Positions 1 through 7,892 of a stretch of DNA of 54,997 bases are shown piece by piece. The notes beneath the pieces are model-generated. The model did not search any database. It worked only from the letters and a program-made list of their open reading frames with translations, and was not told the DNA's origin. The DNA comes from Kiritimatiellia bacterium (GTDB lineage Bacteria > Verrucomicrobiota > Kiritimatiellia > CAIQIC01 > Lenti-01): assembly GCA_017540905.1 (NCBI GenBank), contig JAFYAC010000068.1, forward strand, positions 1 to 54,997. Reading direction: 5' to 3'. The first letter of the stretch is position 1; every line of letters starts with the position of its first letter. The translations under genes and the position numbers were made by a program.

Positions 1-126
1 TCCTTTGTTTTGATTCCACAAAGGAAGGCTACCACGGAGCCGCCATCCTTTCACCCGTTGAGTGAAGGGGGCGAGAAGGTTTTTCCCCCGTGTGCATGCG
101 CACCGGCGCGCGAATGAGTGGCTTGA

Positions 127-341
127 ACTGCTGTTTTTAGGATTACTTTTTTCCCTCCCTACTCGCCGGACCTGAATCCAATCGAAAAGATGTGGAGCGA
201 GCTCAAGGCCATCCTGCGGGGGATTGCAGCCAAGACATCGTCCGCCCTGCACCGGGCCATCCGGAAATCGCTCCGGCTCGTCACACCCCAAGACGCCGGA
301 GCCTGGTTCCGGTGCCTGTTTCCCCTCATGTGGATATACTA
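127..341 (+). pseudogene. IS630-family transposase, C-terminal remnant
   Basis: From about position 148 the plus strand reads ITFFPPYSPDLNPIEKMW followed by ELKAILRGIAAKTSSALHRA and VTPQDAGAWF. This is the DDE-domain C-terminus typical of IS630 transposases, with the catalytic Glu in the NPIE box. A TGA lies in frame at 124-126, so nothing upstream belongs to it. After the AWFR residues the frame breaks: the expected end (CGYT) is readable only in another frame at about 325-340. The element has lost its N-terminal two thirds, its frame and any visible inverted repeat. It is a dead IS fragment at the edge of the defence island. Confidence 0.8.
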
Positions 342-351
342 TTTCTCGAAA

Positions 352-511
352 CGATCCAGCTCGATCTGCCGGCCTTTGCGGAGGAAGCCGTCTTAGTGGC
401 GGGTGACGAATTGGGATTCGACTTGGCACATGGTGTCGAGCATGACGCCGACGATGATCAGGAGAGACGTGCTGCCGAAGAATTGGCGAACTTCGGGGGG
501 ATTTGGCAGGG
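352..511 (-). pseudogene. secY: secY 3'-end relic (preprotein translocase SecY C-terminus)
   Basis: On the minus strand, from about 494 down, one frame reads EVRQFFGSTSLLIIVGVMLD, then TMCQVESQFVTRH, a TAA stop (393-395), and DGFLRKGRQIE. This matches the end of SecY, where the conserved text is GGTSLLIVVGV.LDT..Q.ES.L..R.YDGFL.KGR. The stop sits where SecY has Tyr (TAC to TAA). Only the last transmembrane helix and cytoplasmic tail remain, with no start, so it cannot be functional. The relic begins directly after the stop of the kinase gene and ends against the IS630 fragment. The identification comes from recalled family motifs. Confidence 0.72.
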
Positions 512-1399
512 TCAAAAGAGCGCGGCTTTTATTTGTTCGTGAAAGGCTTTTCCATCGGGAGGTCTTTGTGACGGGTTGTGGGAAAGGGACGCAGCCAAAA
601 CTTCAAAGACTGCTTTGGGACCAGTCCAATCGGTTGCTTTGACAATGCCGGTTGGATGCCGTCCGGTTGCCGCGAACCAAAAGACGGCTGCGAGCTGGAA
701 TACATCCGAAGCCTTGGTGATTTCGTCCCCGCAGCCGAGGGTGCGGTTCATCGCTTCAGGTGACAACCAGTTCTTGGGACCGATGTTCTCGTTATCCCCC
801 GTAACATCGGGTCCATTATCCTCAGGGTCGAGAAACCTGCAAAGGCCGAAATCCGACAACATCCACGTTTCCCCCCGGATAAGCACGTTCTCGGGTTTGA
901 TGTCCCTGTGGATGGCATGTTCATGCAACACGGCCAATGCTTCGGATAGTCCACGGAACTGCCCAGCAATGCTTTCGAATGGAAGAGTGTGCTCCGAGTG
1001 TTGGATAAACTTGGAAAGATTCAATTCCGCCAACGGCATGATGACAAATGGACATTTCTTCCACTTGATGTGCTGGTCGCAAAACTGGATTTCTCCATGC
1101 CCGACGCATGACATGAGCTGATCATGGTGAAGGGAAAACAGCAATTGTTCTTCCCGCTTGAATCGCTGGAGTCGCTTTCCTCGTGTATCAATCTGAATCT
1201 TGATTGCAAATGCTTCACCGCTTCCAATGCTTCTACATTCGCAGACAACTGCATTCCCCCCACGCCCAATTATCTCGCCGGGTTCGATTTCGTAGGCCTC
1301 TTCGGAGCCGTCGCGGGTCGTGCAATCAACGCGCTCAACGACCTTGAAAGACTCCGTTGAACCATTTGCTTTTGTCTCTACCAGGTCTATCTGGTTCAT
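512..1399 (-). CDS. Hanks-type Ser/Thr protein kinase, last gene of the PT-defence operon
   Basis: This 295-residue cytoplasmic protein is a bare kinase domain without a membrane segment or PASTA repeats. Visible motifs are a glycine-rich loop GRGGNAVV (45-52), the ATP-binding Lys in AIK (67), the catalytic loop HRDIKPENV (164-172, Asp166, Lys168, Asn171), the DFG magnesium motif (183-185), SPE in place of APE (213-215), and the subdomain IX Asp (232). All catalytic residues are present, so it should be active. The ATG overlaps the stop of the upstream DUF262 gene (ATGA, 1396-1399), which implies translational coupling. Kinases occur in other phage-defence systems (PglW of BREX/Pgl, Stk2), where they signal infection or modify effectors. 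Here the obvious candidate substrates are the DUF262 protein or the ATPases just upstream; that is inference. Confidence 0.9.
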   Translation of the reverse strand: MNQIDLVETKANGSTESFKVVERVDCTTRDGSEEAYEIEPGEIIGRGGNAVVCECRSIGSGEAFAIKIQIDTRGKRLQRFKREEQLLFSLHHDQLMSCVGHGEIQFCDQHIKWKKCPFVIMPLAELNLSKFIQHSEHTLPFESIAGQFRGLSEALAVLHEHAIHRDIKPENVLIRGETWMLSDFGLCRFLDPEDNGPDVTGDNENIGPKNWLSPEAMNRTLGCGDEITKASDVFQLAAVFWFAATGRHPTGIVKATDWTGPKAVFEVLAASLSHNPSQRPPDGKAFHEQIKAALF

Positions 1400-2739
1400 G
1401 TCTCCGTCCTGAATTCGGAATCATCGAGGTCACCCGTTTCGTATGGCGGGGGCAGTCGGTAGGATTTTGCAGCCACTTCGGCCACACACGTTTTGTGCAA
1501 GAGGACGCCATTGGAGAGCTGAAACACCAAACTGTCGTTCTTCCAGGCAATCACGGCATTGGCCGCCCCCATCTTTTCTCGTTCATGCGCCTGGCCGCAG
1601 ATGGGGCAACCCCGACTACTGAACGGCAATCCGGATTCGATGAGAATGTTGTGAAAAGCCCTGGCGGTTTCTCCTGTCGGGAATGCTCCCGCATAGGTTC
1701 CTGCGAGAAACGCCTTGAGGACGTTTCTCCTCCATCTGCGGCTACCAACTGTATTCGACTGGGAAACGCACTGGATTGCATATTTCCGGAACAGTTGGAT
1801 ATCGGATTCGGGCTCGATCTTTTCGTCCAGAAAAGCCAAATCGGCCCGCAAGGGCCCCAAATCCTTTCCGGCCAGCGACCCTCCGGCCCGGAGCAAGTCG
1901 TCGACTGCGTTGAACAGGGCGTAAAAGTCGGCCTTCTGGCGAAATCTGGTTTTTGCGAACGGCTTGAGGGAGCCGTCCCCTTGTTCCGGCCAGAGCGTCT
2001 GCAATTCTTCCAACACAGCCTTGAACCGCGACTGTATTGCCGCCTCGGATTCTTTGGGCCATTTTGAGTATTTGGCGTAGAAGATGTCCAACGTCTCTTT
2101 CTTTTCCTGCGGACCGTCGAGCAACAAGGCCAACAATTCCGAAACGAATTCCACGTCGCCCATGCGTTTGGAACTGGCAATCGTGAAAACACGGTTCTCG
2201 TCGAAAAACGGATCGTCCGCAAGTTTTTCGGACAGACGCAAGAACGCACCGGGATAATCCGCGCGCCGCAATTCCTGTTTCGTCAACTGAACCGTGTATT
2301 TGTTCACCCGCGAATAGATGTCGCGAATGACATCTTTCGTGGCATTCCGGATCTCGTTCACGTCCACGTTGTAATTGAGAATTTCATTTTGGACGGTTTC
2401 CGGCAGTTCCGAAAACCGCTTGCCCGCATGCTCGCCTTCGTATGGGGCGTCGAGCGCGAATCGGCCACCCAAATAATCCAGAATGGCGGTGAGGCGCTGT
2501 TGCCCGTCGATGACAATCCGGTATGTATCCTGGTCCCGAAGAATCGCCTGGAGAAAAATCTTCGGCATCGGAATGTTCCGGAGAATCGTGTCTATCAGCA
2601 TGATTTTCGCGGCCTTGCTCCAAACCTGGTTGCGTTGGTAATCAGGCTGGAGTTCCAAGCGATGCCTTCGGCTCCAATCCCGGATGTCCGATATGGGATG
2701 CGAGCTCGTTTTCCATTCGACCCTGGCGTTCTCTGTCAT
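1396..2739 (-). CDS. DUF262-family (SspE/GmrSD-like) putative PT-sensing restriction effector
   Basis: This is a 447-residue protein. Its N-terminal DUF262 domain carries QPDYQR (31-36) and IVIDGQQRLTAI (75-86). DGQQR (78-82) is the nucleotide-hydrolysis motif of DUF262/ParB-like proteins. In SspE the same domain senses phosphorothioate and hydrolyses GTP, while the C-terminal HNH domain nicks DNA. Here the C-terminus has a zinc-site pattern: CPICG at 378-382 and LLHKTC ending at 418. The usual DH(I/V) catalytic His of an HNH motif is not evident, so catalysis is uncertain. The gene starts 21 nt after the giant ATPase behind ACGGAG and overlaps the kinase start. Its position in a phosphorothioation operon makes an SspE-like role the best reading; a generic type IV or GmrSD-like enzyme is the alternative. 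Confidence 0.8.
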   Translation of the reverse strand: MTENARVEWKTSSHPISDIRDWSRRHRLELQPDYQRNQVWSKAAKIMLIDTILRNIPMPKIFLQAILRDQDTYRIVIDGQQRLTAILDYLGGRFALDAPYEGEHAGKRFSELPETVQNEILNYNVDVNEIRNATKDVIRDIYSRVNKYTVQLTKQELRRADYPGAFLRLSEKLADDPFFDENRVFTIASSKRMGDVEFVSELLALLLDGPQEKKETLDIFYAKYSKWPKESEAAIQSRFKAVLEELQTLWPEQGDGSLKPFAKTRFRQKADFYALFNAVDDLLRAGGSLAGKDLGPLRADLAFLDEKIEPESDIQLFRKYAIQCVSQSNTVGSRRWRRNVLKAFLAGTYAGAFPTGETARAFHNILIESGLPFSSRGCPICGQAHEREKMGAANAVIAWKNDSLVFQLSNGVLLHKTCVAEVAAKSYRLPPPYETGDLDDSEFRTET

Positions 2740-2760
2740 GTTGACTCCGTTGTGGTTTGT

Positions 2761-5700
2761 TCAAGTGAGTTTCTTGATTTTTGCCAAGAACTGTTTCCTT
2801 GCCGCCGGCGACAGGGCATTGAACTGGGCGACGAGGAGATCGACGCCGAGGTTGTCCTTGTGTTTGGCGAGGGCCTTCCCGACAGGGGCTAGCTTGGAAG
2901 CGTCCTTCGGATTGAAGCAGGGGATGCGTCGGGCGAGTTCGTCCAAGGCGGCAACGGTTTCCTCGGGAGACAGCGTGGAGGGATCGGCATACCTCTCCTC
3001 CATGGCGGAAATCCAGGCCTTGGATTCCCGGGCGCGCTTTTTCCGGCACAGCCCGACCAGATTGTCATAGGCCTCCCCGGGATCCCACGGGGGATCGATG
3101 TCCCGGTATTTCTCCACGAAGTCCGTCTTTCCCTGGCGGGCGCGCTCATCGAACACCGACTCGTGGATGTCCAGGTTGGACAAGGCCTCGACTTGGACAA
3201 GATAGGCATCGACTTCGTTGCGGGCATCGCGGAAATCGTTGAGATTGGTGTCGGAGCCGTCATACAACCGAATCAGGGCCTCCAACTCGGCCAGCAAATC
3301 GCGGGCCGTTTCAGGCGTCAAGTCCTTGGCGTAAATCTTACGGGCACGGCGATCCAACGCCTGGCGCGCCTTGGCCACCCCGTCCTTGATTTCGTTCAGT
3401 TTTTGGTAGACCACGGCGATTTCGTCCGCAACGCCGGAATTGACCGTCCTCATGGATGAGGCACTCCTCTGGAGGACTTCGCGATGCTGGTCGCATTCCG
3501 TCTTCAGGTCATCCAGTTGCGCGCAGGTAAGGTTTGGAGGAAGCGAAGCATGGGCTTCGCACCATGCCTCGGCCTCGCGCTTGCCTGCCCGGGCGACCGA
3601 AATGGCTTCCATGTGCTGGAGAACGCGGGCGACTTTCTTCCTGAGCAGGTCTTCTTCGTTGGAGAGTCCGAGATTGCGGAGACTTCTCCCCATCTTGTCG
3701 TTCGCAATCTCCCTGAACTGGGCAACAGCATCCGGGGAGTCTCCTCGCGGGTTGAACCCCTGGAGCCAGGCGGGAAACCAGGCGAGAATCCGTTGCCGAC
3801 TTTCCCGGAGAGCAGTCTCAAGCGGAACGATGTCCAAGGCCTTGTCCCAGAGATACGCTTGGTTGGACCTCAGCTTCAAATCGTCGGTAAGCAGGGAAGC
3901 CCCGAAAGCCAATTTATATACATCCTCCCGCCTGGTCGAAACCTCGATGAGATTCATGTGTTCGCTGACTTTTTCATCGGAGGCGTCCATCTGGCGCCGG
4001 GCCATGGCAATGTCGCGTTCGACCTCCTGGATCTTGAATTTGAACGCCGGTGGAATCGCGGGATGGGTTTTCCGCAAGGCATCGATGCGCTCCTGGAAGG
4101 CAAGCTTCTCCCGGTAAGTCTGGCAGTCGATCCAATCATCGACAATGTTTTTCCATGGCGAATCGTCTCCCGATACCGCCTTGACGAAACAGACATCCCG
4201 GAAGTCTTTGGGGTCGAGTGCCGACTTGTCCGGGAACAGGAGGGCTATCGCATCGATCTCGATGGCCTCGCCGTCCTTCAACACCTGGATGTCCCTGGCG
4301 TTCCTGTGCGCCCGGAAAAAGACGGAGAGCAAGAGTCCGGCCGAAGCGATATTCGCCCCATAGGGGGCGCCACAAGCCTTTTCGAGGGCTTCCGTCGCGG
4401 AGAGTCCATCATCCGAAAACAGGGCCTTGGTCCATTCATCCATCAGCGCCTTCACGGGGGCGGCCGCACGGCGGACGGAAACAGCCCCATCCGTTTCCGA
4501 GAAAACCGACCAGGCATTTGCGAGAACCGTCTGGGCCCGGTTGCGCTTTTGGACTCCCATCGCCTGCGTTGCGTCGAAGCTGAAATCGGACAGGAAGAGC
4601 GATCGGGTGAATTCCGCGCAGTCTTTTGAAGCCTGGGAGACGCCTCCCTTCGTCGTGAACCCGTCGAAAGGAAACGGGATGGCCTTCGGGAACAACTTCT
4701 CGAATACGGCGTTTCCGAACGCACGCAACCGCCCTTGGATCCCGTCAAGGGGCATTCCCGCGCAGACGTTCCTCTCCCGGATTGCCTCTGAGAGGGCCTG
4801 CGCCAGAAGTTCTTCCTGCCCCCGTTGCTGGGCGGGGATGAGGCGGTCGTACTGCTCCTTCTCCCGCGTTCCCAACGATGCCAGCAAATCGAGCTGGACC
4901 AGCGGGTCGGAGAGACGGTGTTCCTTGTCGAAAAGGAGAACGAGCAGGAAGGGAACCTTCGCGCACTGTGCACGGAGCATCCGCTGAGCTTCATCCCGGA
5001 CGGTTGCCTCGTTCTCGTTGTCCGGAACGTAGCAATACACCACGAAGCCACGCTTGTCCGAGACCGGCTGGTAGCGGCTCCTTTCGCGGAGTTCGGCGGC
5101 CAGGTTCGCCACGGAAAGGCGGAACAGGCCCCAAGTCGTGAATCTCGGTTCGAAATCCCATTCCCGGGTCTTGATTTTACGGTCATCCCCGAAATCGCAT
5201 CCGAGGGCCTCGTTGATCTGTCCCATTTCCCCGGCACGTCCGATGAAGAGCTTGCCCCTGCGGTCTTCGTCGTATTCTTCGGACTTCTTCCTGAGGTAGC
5301 TTCTGAACTGGGGCTTCGACTTGGTATCGGCAAAAATCTCGAAACGGCGGAACGACTCCTCCCAGGCGATGACGTTCTTGTCATTTTCGAGATCATTGAG
5401 GCAGCCCGCCGCCGCATCGCGGTCCAAGCCGGCAAAAACGGCGACCGCGGAAACCATGTCGTCGCGGTCGGTCGCCCGGAGTTTCGTCTGTTCGATCAGG
5501 ACAAGCGCCCGCAGGACGGCCGTTTCCTCATCCGATAGATGCTGGGCGTTCCGTTCGAATACCGCGTCGAACGCCTGGACGATGGCCGAGGTGGCCCCGA
5601 CATCGTTTTCCATCTCGACGAATTCGTCGTGCAGTTCAGTCGTCCATAGGGCAACCGGGGGCAGCGACGGACAGTCGCCGCCGAGAACGTCGTCCCCGTG

Positions 5701-7032
5701 CGCCGAAAGGGCCGCTTTCAGCAAAGTGAGCGCCGAGCGCTGTTGCAGGAACCGGCCGCTCGAAGAAAGGTAGTAGAGGACCCACATTGCCTCCGGTGAA
5801 AGCGGCCAGCAACCGGTCGCGATTTTGGCGAAGGCGGCAGGGTCCGCCCACGAAGACGCATTCCGGGCCGATTCGTACCACCCCAGAAGGCGTTCCCGTG
5901 AAGACGCAATGGCCTTTTCGTCCAGTTTTGGCGGCTTTGATTTGACGAGAAGGCTCGCAACAAGCGTTTCGAGATTGCTCGACAGATAGTATTTCTCCGC
6001 CGAATCATAGCGCGTGACGTAACGGTTCGCCTCGTTTCGCGACATGTTGGCGAGCCGTTGCAGATAGGCTTTGAGCTCGAATTGGACGAAGCCGACGAAA
6101 GTGATGGCATCCGAATGCGCCTGGACGCCTTCGAAAAGGTGCTGCAACGCCCCGTCTCCGGCAATCTGTGGCTTGTTGGCCGCGAATTCGAGATAGTGCC
6201 CAAACTCGTCGAACAGGATCAGCAACCGGGCATACGGTTTGCCCTGGCCGATGTATTCCGAAGCAACTTTGCCGAGAACGTCCTTGACCGTCTCGTCGCC
6301 GATGGTCTGGATCGGCAATCCGATGGTCCGGAAGAACGCTTGGGCCCGGTCGTAAAGCGATTCGTCGAATGCAAGCAGCCTGTCACGGCATTCTTCGACG
6401 TCGGCGCCGCCCACATCCTTCACGAACGCCGCGGTGAGTTCCGGCGAGAGTCTGCCGAGCATCGTGGCCGCAATGTGGAACCGCTGCCGCAAGGATTCCA
6501 ACGGCTCGACGGAATGCCCATCTGCCGCGATGCGCTCCTTGAGCTGCATAAGCAGGACGGAGGCCAGGTCGGCGTTGTTCATGCCGTTCACGGTGAGGAC
6601 AAGGACGGGCCCGTCGATTTCCCGGATGGAAGACTCGATCCTTGTTGCCAGGACGGAATCGGCCGTTGCGATGTTGGCCATGATGGCCTGCGCTGTCTTG
6701 CCGCCGGGCTCAGAGAAGAGTTCCGAAAGCGTGACCGCCAGATGTGACTTACCGCTTCCGTAGCTCGCGATGGCGAGCGTGAACGGCCGGGATCCCGGAT
6801 TGGCCAAATCGGCAGCGATGTCGGCAGCGAACGTGGCGGTATCTACCAGCCGGTGGCCCGTCCCTTCCGTGACTGAAGCCGCGACACCGTGCGTCCCCGG
6901 CCCGTGGAAAACGAACGCGGTCGCCGCACGCGCTGCCTTCTCGGCATCGTTTTGGAGCCAGTCGACATCGACGGCGCCGTTGAACAGACGGTCGATCTCG
7001 AAGCGGACGAGATTTCCGAGCGTGTCTTTCAT
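2761..7032 (-). CDS. Giant P-loop ATPase, paralogue of the SspC-like ATPase
   Basis: This 1423-residue protein has no signal peptide. Walker A is SYGSGKSHLAVTL (around 88-100) and Walker B is LLILFDEFGHYLE (around 265-278), followed by ALQHLFEGVQ and the sensor-like FVGFVQ. The rest is helical and rich in charged residues. The ATPase core has the same layout as the SspC-like protein at 20399-23710 (YG.GKS; then DEFG, a downstream LQ.L.E and a hydrophobic strand), which points to common ancestry. The start codon shares one base with the stop of the DUF4007-like gene (TGATG at 7030-7034), so the two form a coupled pair like sspB-sspC. I infer that it powers a second PT-related or restriction module. 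The C-terminal 900 residues match nothing I can name; DUF6079/BREX-type ATPases are another possibility. Confidence 0.72.
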   Translation of the reverse strand: MKDTLGNLVRFEIDRLFNGAVDVDWLQNDAEKAARAATAFVFHGPGTHGVAASVTEGTGHRLVDTATFAADIAADLANPGSRPFTLAIASYGSGKSHLAVTLSELFSEPGGKTAQAIMANIATADSVLATRIESSIREIDGPVLVLTVNGMNNADLASVLLMQLKERIAADGHSVEPLESLRQRFHIAATMLGRLSPELTAAFVKDVGGADVEECRDRLLAFDESLYDRAQAFFRTIGLPIQTIGDETVKDVLGKVASEYIGQGKPYARLLILFDEFGHYLEFAANKPQIAGDGALQHLFEGVQAHSDAITFVGFVQFELKAYLQRLANMSRNEANRYVTRYDSAEKYYLSSNLETLVASLLVKSKPPKLDEKAIASSRERLLGWYESARNASSWADPAAFAKIATGCWPLSPEAMWVLYYLSSSGRFLQQRSALTLLKAALSAHGDDVLGGDCPSLPPVALWTTELHDEFVEMENDVGATSAIVQAFDAVFERNAQHLSDEETAVLRALVLIEQTKLRATDRDDMVSAVAVFAGLDRDAAAGCLNDLENDKNVIAWEESFRRFEIFADTKSKPQFRSYLRKKSEEYDEDRRGKLFIGRAGEMGQINEALGCDFGDDRKIKTREWDFEPRFTTWGLFRLSVANLAAELRERSRYQPVSDKRGFVVYCYVPDNENEATVRDEAQRMLRAQCAKVPFLLVLLFDKEHRLSDPLVQLDLLASLGTREKEQYDRLIPAQQRGQEELLAQALSEAIRERNVCAGMPLDGIQGRLRAFGNAVFEKLFPKAIPFPFDGFTTKGGVSQASKDCAEFTRSLFLSDFSFDATQAMGVQKRNRAQTVLANAWSVFSETDGAVSVRRAAAPVKALMDEWTKALFSDDGLSATEALEKACGAPYGANIASAGLLLSVFFRAHRNARDIQVLKDGEAIEIDAIALLFPDKSALDPKDFRDVCFVKAVSGDDSPWKNIVDDWIDCQTYREKLAFQERIDALRKTHPAIPPAFKFKIQEVERDIAMARRQMDASDEKVSEHMNLIEVSTRREDVYKLAFGASLLTDDLKLRSNQAYLWDKALDIVPLETALRESRQRILAWFPAWLQGFNPRGDSPDAVAQFREIANDKMGRSLRNLGLSNEEDLLRKKVARVLQHMEAISVARAGKREAEAWCEAHASLPPNLTCAQLDDLKTECDQHREVLQRSASSMRTVNSGVADEIAVVYQKLNEIKDGVAKARQALDRRARKIYAKDLTPETARDLLAELEALIRLYDGSDTNLNDFRDARNEVDAYLVQVEALSNLDIHESVFDERARQGKTDFVEKYRDIDPPWDPGEAYDNLVGLCRKKRARESKAWISAMEERYADPSTLSPEETVAALDELARRIPCFNPKDASKLAPVGKALAKHKDNLGVDLLVAQFNALSPAARKQFLAKIKKLT

Positions 7033-7889
7033 CAGAGAAACTCCTCGTAGAGGCGGTTCCAAAGCGCAGTGGAGGGATGGAGAAATCGGACGAGCCACGG
7101 ATGCATGTGCCGGTCGACTTCGGCCAGCCGTTTCCGTTCGAGGAGTTCCAGGAGTTCCTGGGCCTTGGCTTGCGACCAACCCGTAATCCGTTGGAACCCG
7201 GCCTGGGTTTTGAGTTCCTCGACCGAGACCTGCCCGTTGCCTCGCCCGGCCAGTTCCATGCATTCCGCCAACCAGGCGGCATAACCGGCGGCGTACTCCG
7301 GCCGGATGGGCGCGGGTGTGCGGACGAGATCGCCATTTTCGCGGATGATTGCCCCGCAGTCGGCAAACGAAGCCTCGTCGGCATACATCCGGATGGTCGG
7401 GGAGACCGCCGTCTCCGGATCCTTGCCGCCGATCAACGGCGAAATCCACTTCATGACCTCGTCGGCCGCAGCCCGGTTGCCGAACACCGGCGTGCTTTCG
7501 CAGAACAGATAGAACCATGTGTCGGCCCCGCGCCATTCGTTGCACAGCCGGAGGTGGGCGAGCCACTGCGTGAACGGTTCCTTGAAGAACTTGTCTTCCA
7601 GGAAGACCGCGCGTCCGAACGGCGTGAGTGCAAGCGTGGGATCGGCATCCTTGGACTCAGGCTTCACGAGCGTCACCAGTCCCATTCCCCGGCAGTAATC
7701 AGCCGTCGGAAGGGATTTCCCGCTGGACACCCCGGTCGGAATGCCGGTTGCATCCGCGATTTTCCGGATTTCGTATTCTCCGCCGTCGGCGGCGTATTTG
7801 AGCAGTTCTCCAAGATACTGCCGTTCGGGGATGAACGTGCGGTGGAAATTCTTCGCGAGCCGCTCCGGCTTCTGTTTCTTTGCAGGCAT
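7032..7889 (-). CDS. Divergent DUF4007/SspB-like protein
   Basis: This is a 285-residue protein of unknown function. By eye it follows the scheme of the DUF4007 protein at 23707-24714. GVSSGKSLPTADYCRGMGLV corresponds to the GVGKNMV..I.YW....GL segment. TPFGRAVFLEDKFFKEPFTQ then corresponds to T.LGR.LF...D.FL.D....W, and WL.H and ADTWFYLF correspond to WLLHY and STW...LN. The N-terminus is basic (MPAKKQKPERLAKNF). The gene starts 3 nt after dptH and its stop overlaps the giant ATPase start, repeating the small-DUF4007-plus-large-ATPase arrangement seen at the head of the operon. A sequence-reading partner of the ATPase is inferred. Homology is read from motif order only and needs a profile search. 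Confidence 0.65.
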   Translation of the reverse strand: MPAKKQKPERLAKNFHRTFIPERQYLGELLKYAADGGEYEIRKIADATGIPTGVSSGKSLPTADYCRGMGLVTLVKPESKDADPTLALTPFGRAVFLEDKFFKEPFTQWLAHLRLCNEWRGADTWFYLFCESTPVFGNRAAADEVMKWISPLIGGKDPETAVSPTIRMYADEASFADCGAIIRENGDLVRTPAPIRPEYAAGYAAWLAECMELAGRGNGQVSVEELKTQAGFQRITGWSQAKAQELLELLERKRLAEVDRHMHPWLVRFLHPSTALWNRLYEEFL

Positions 7890-7892
7890 CGC

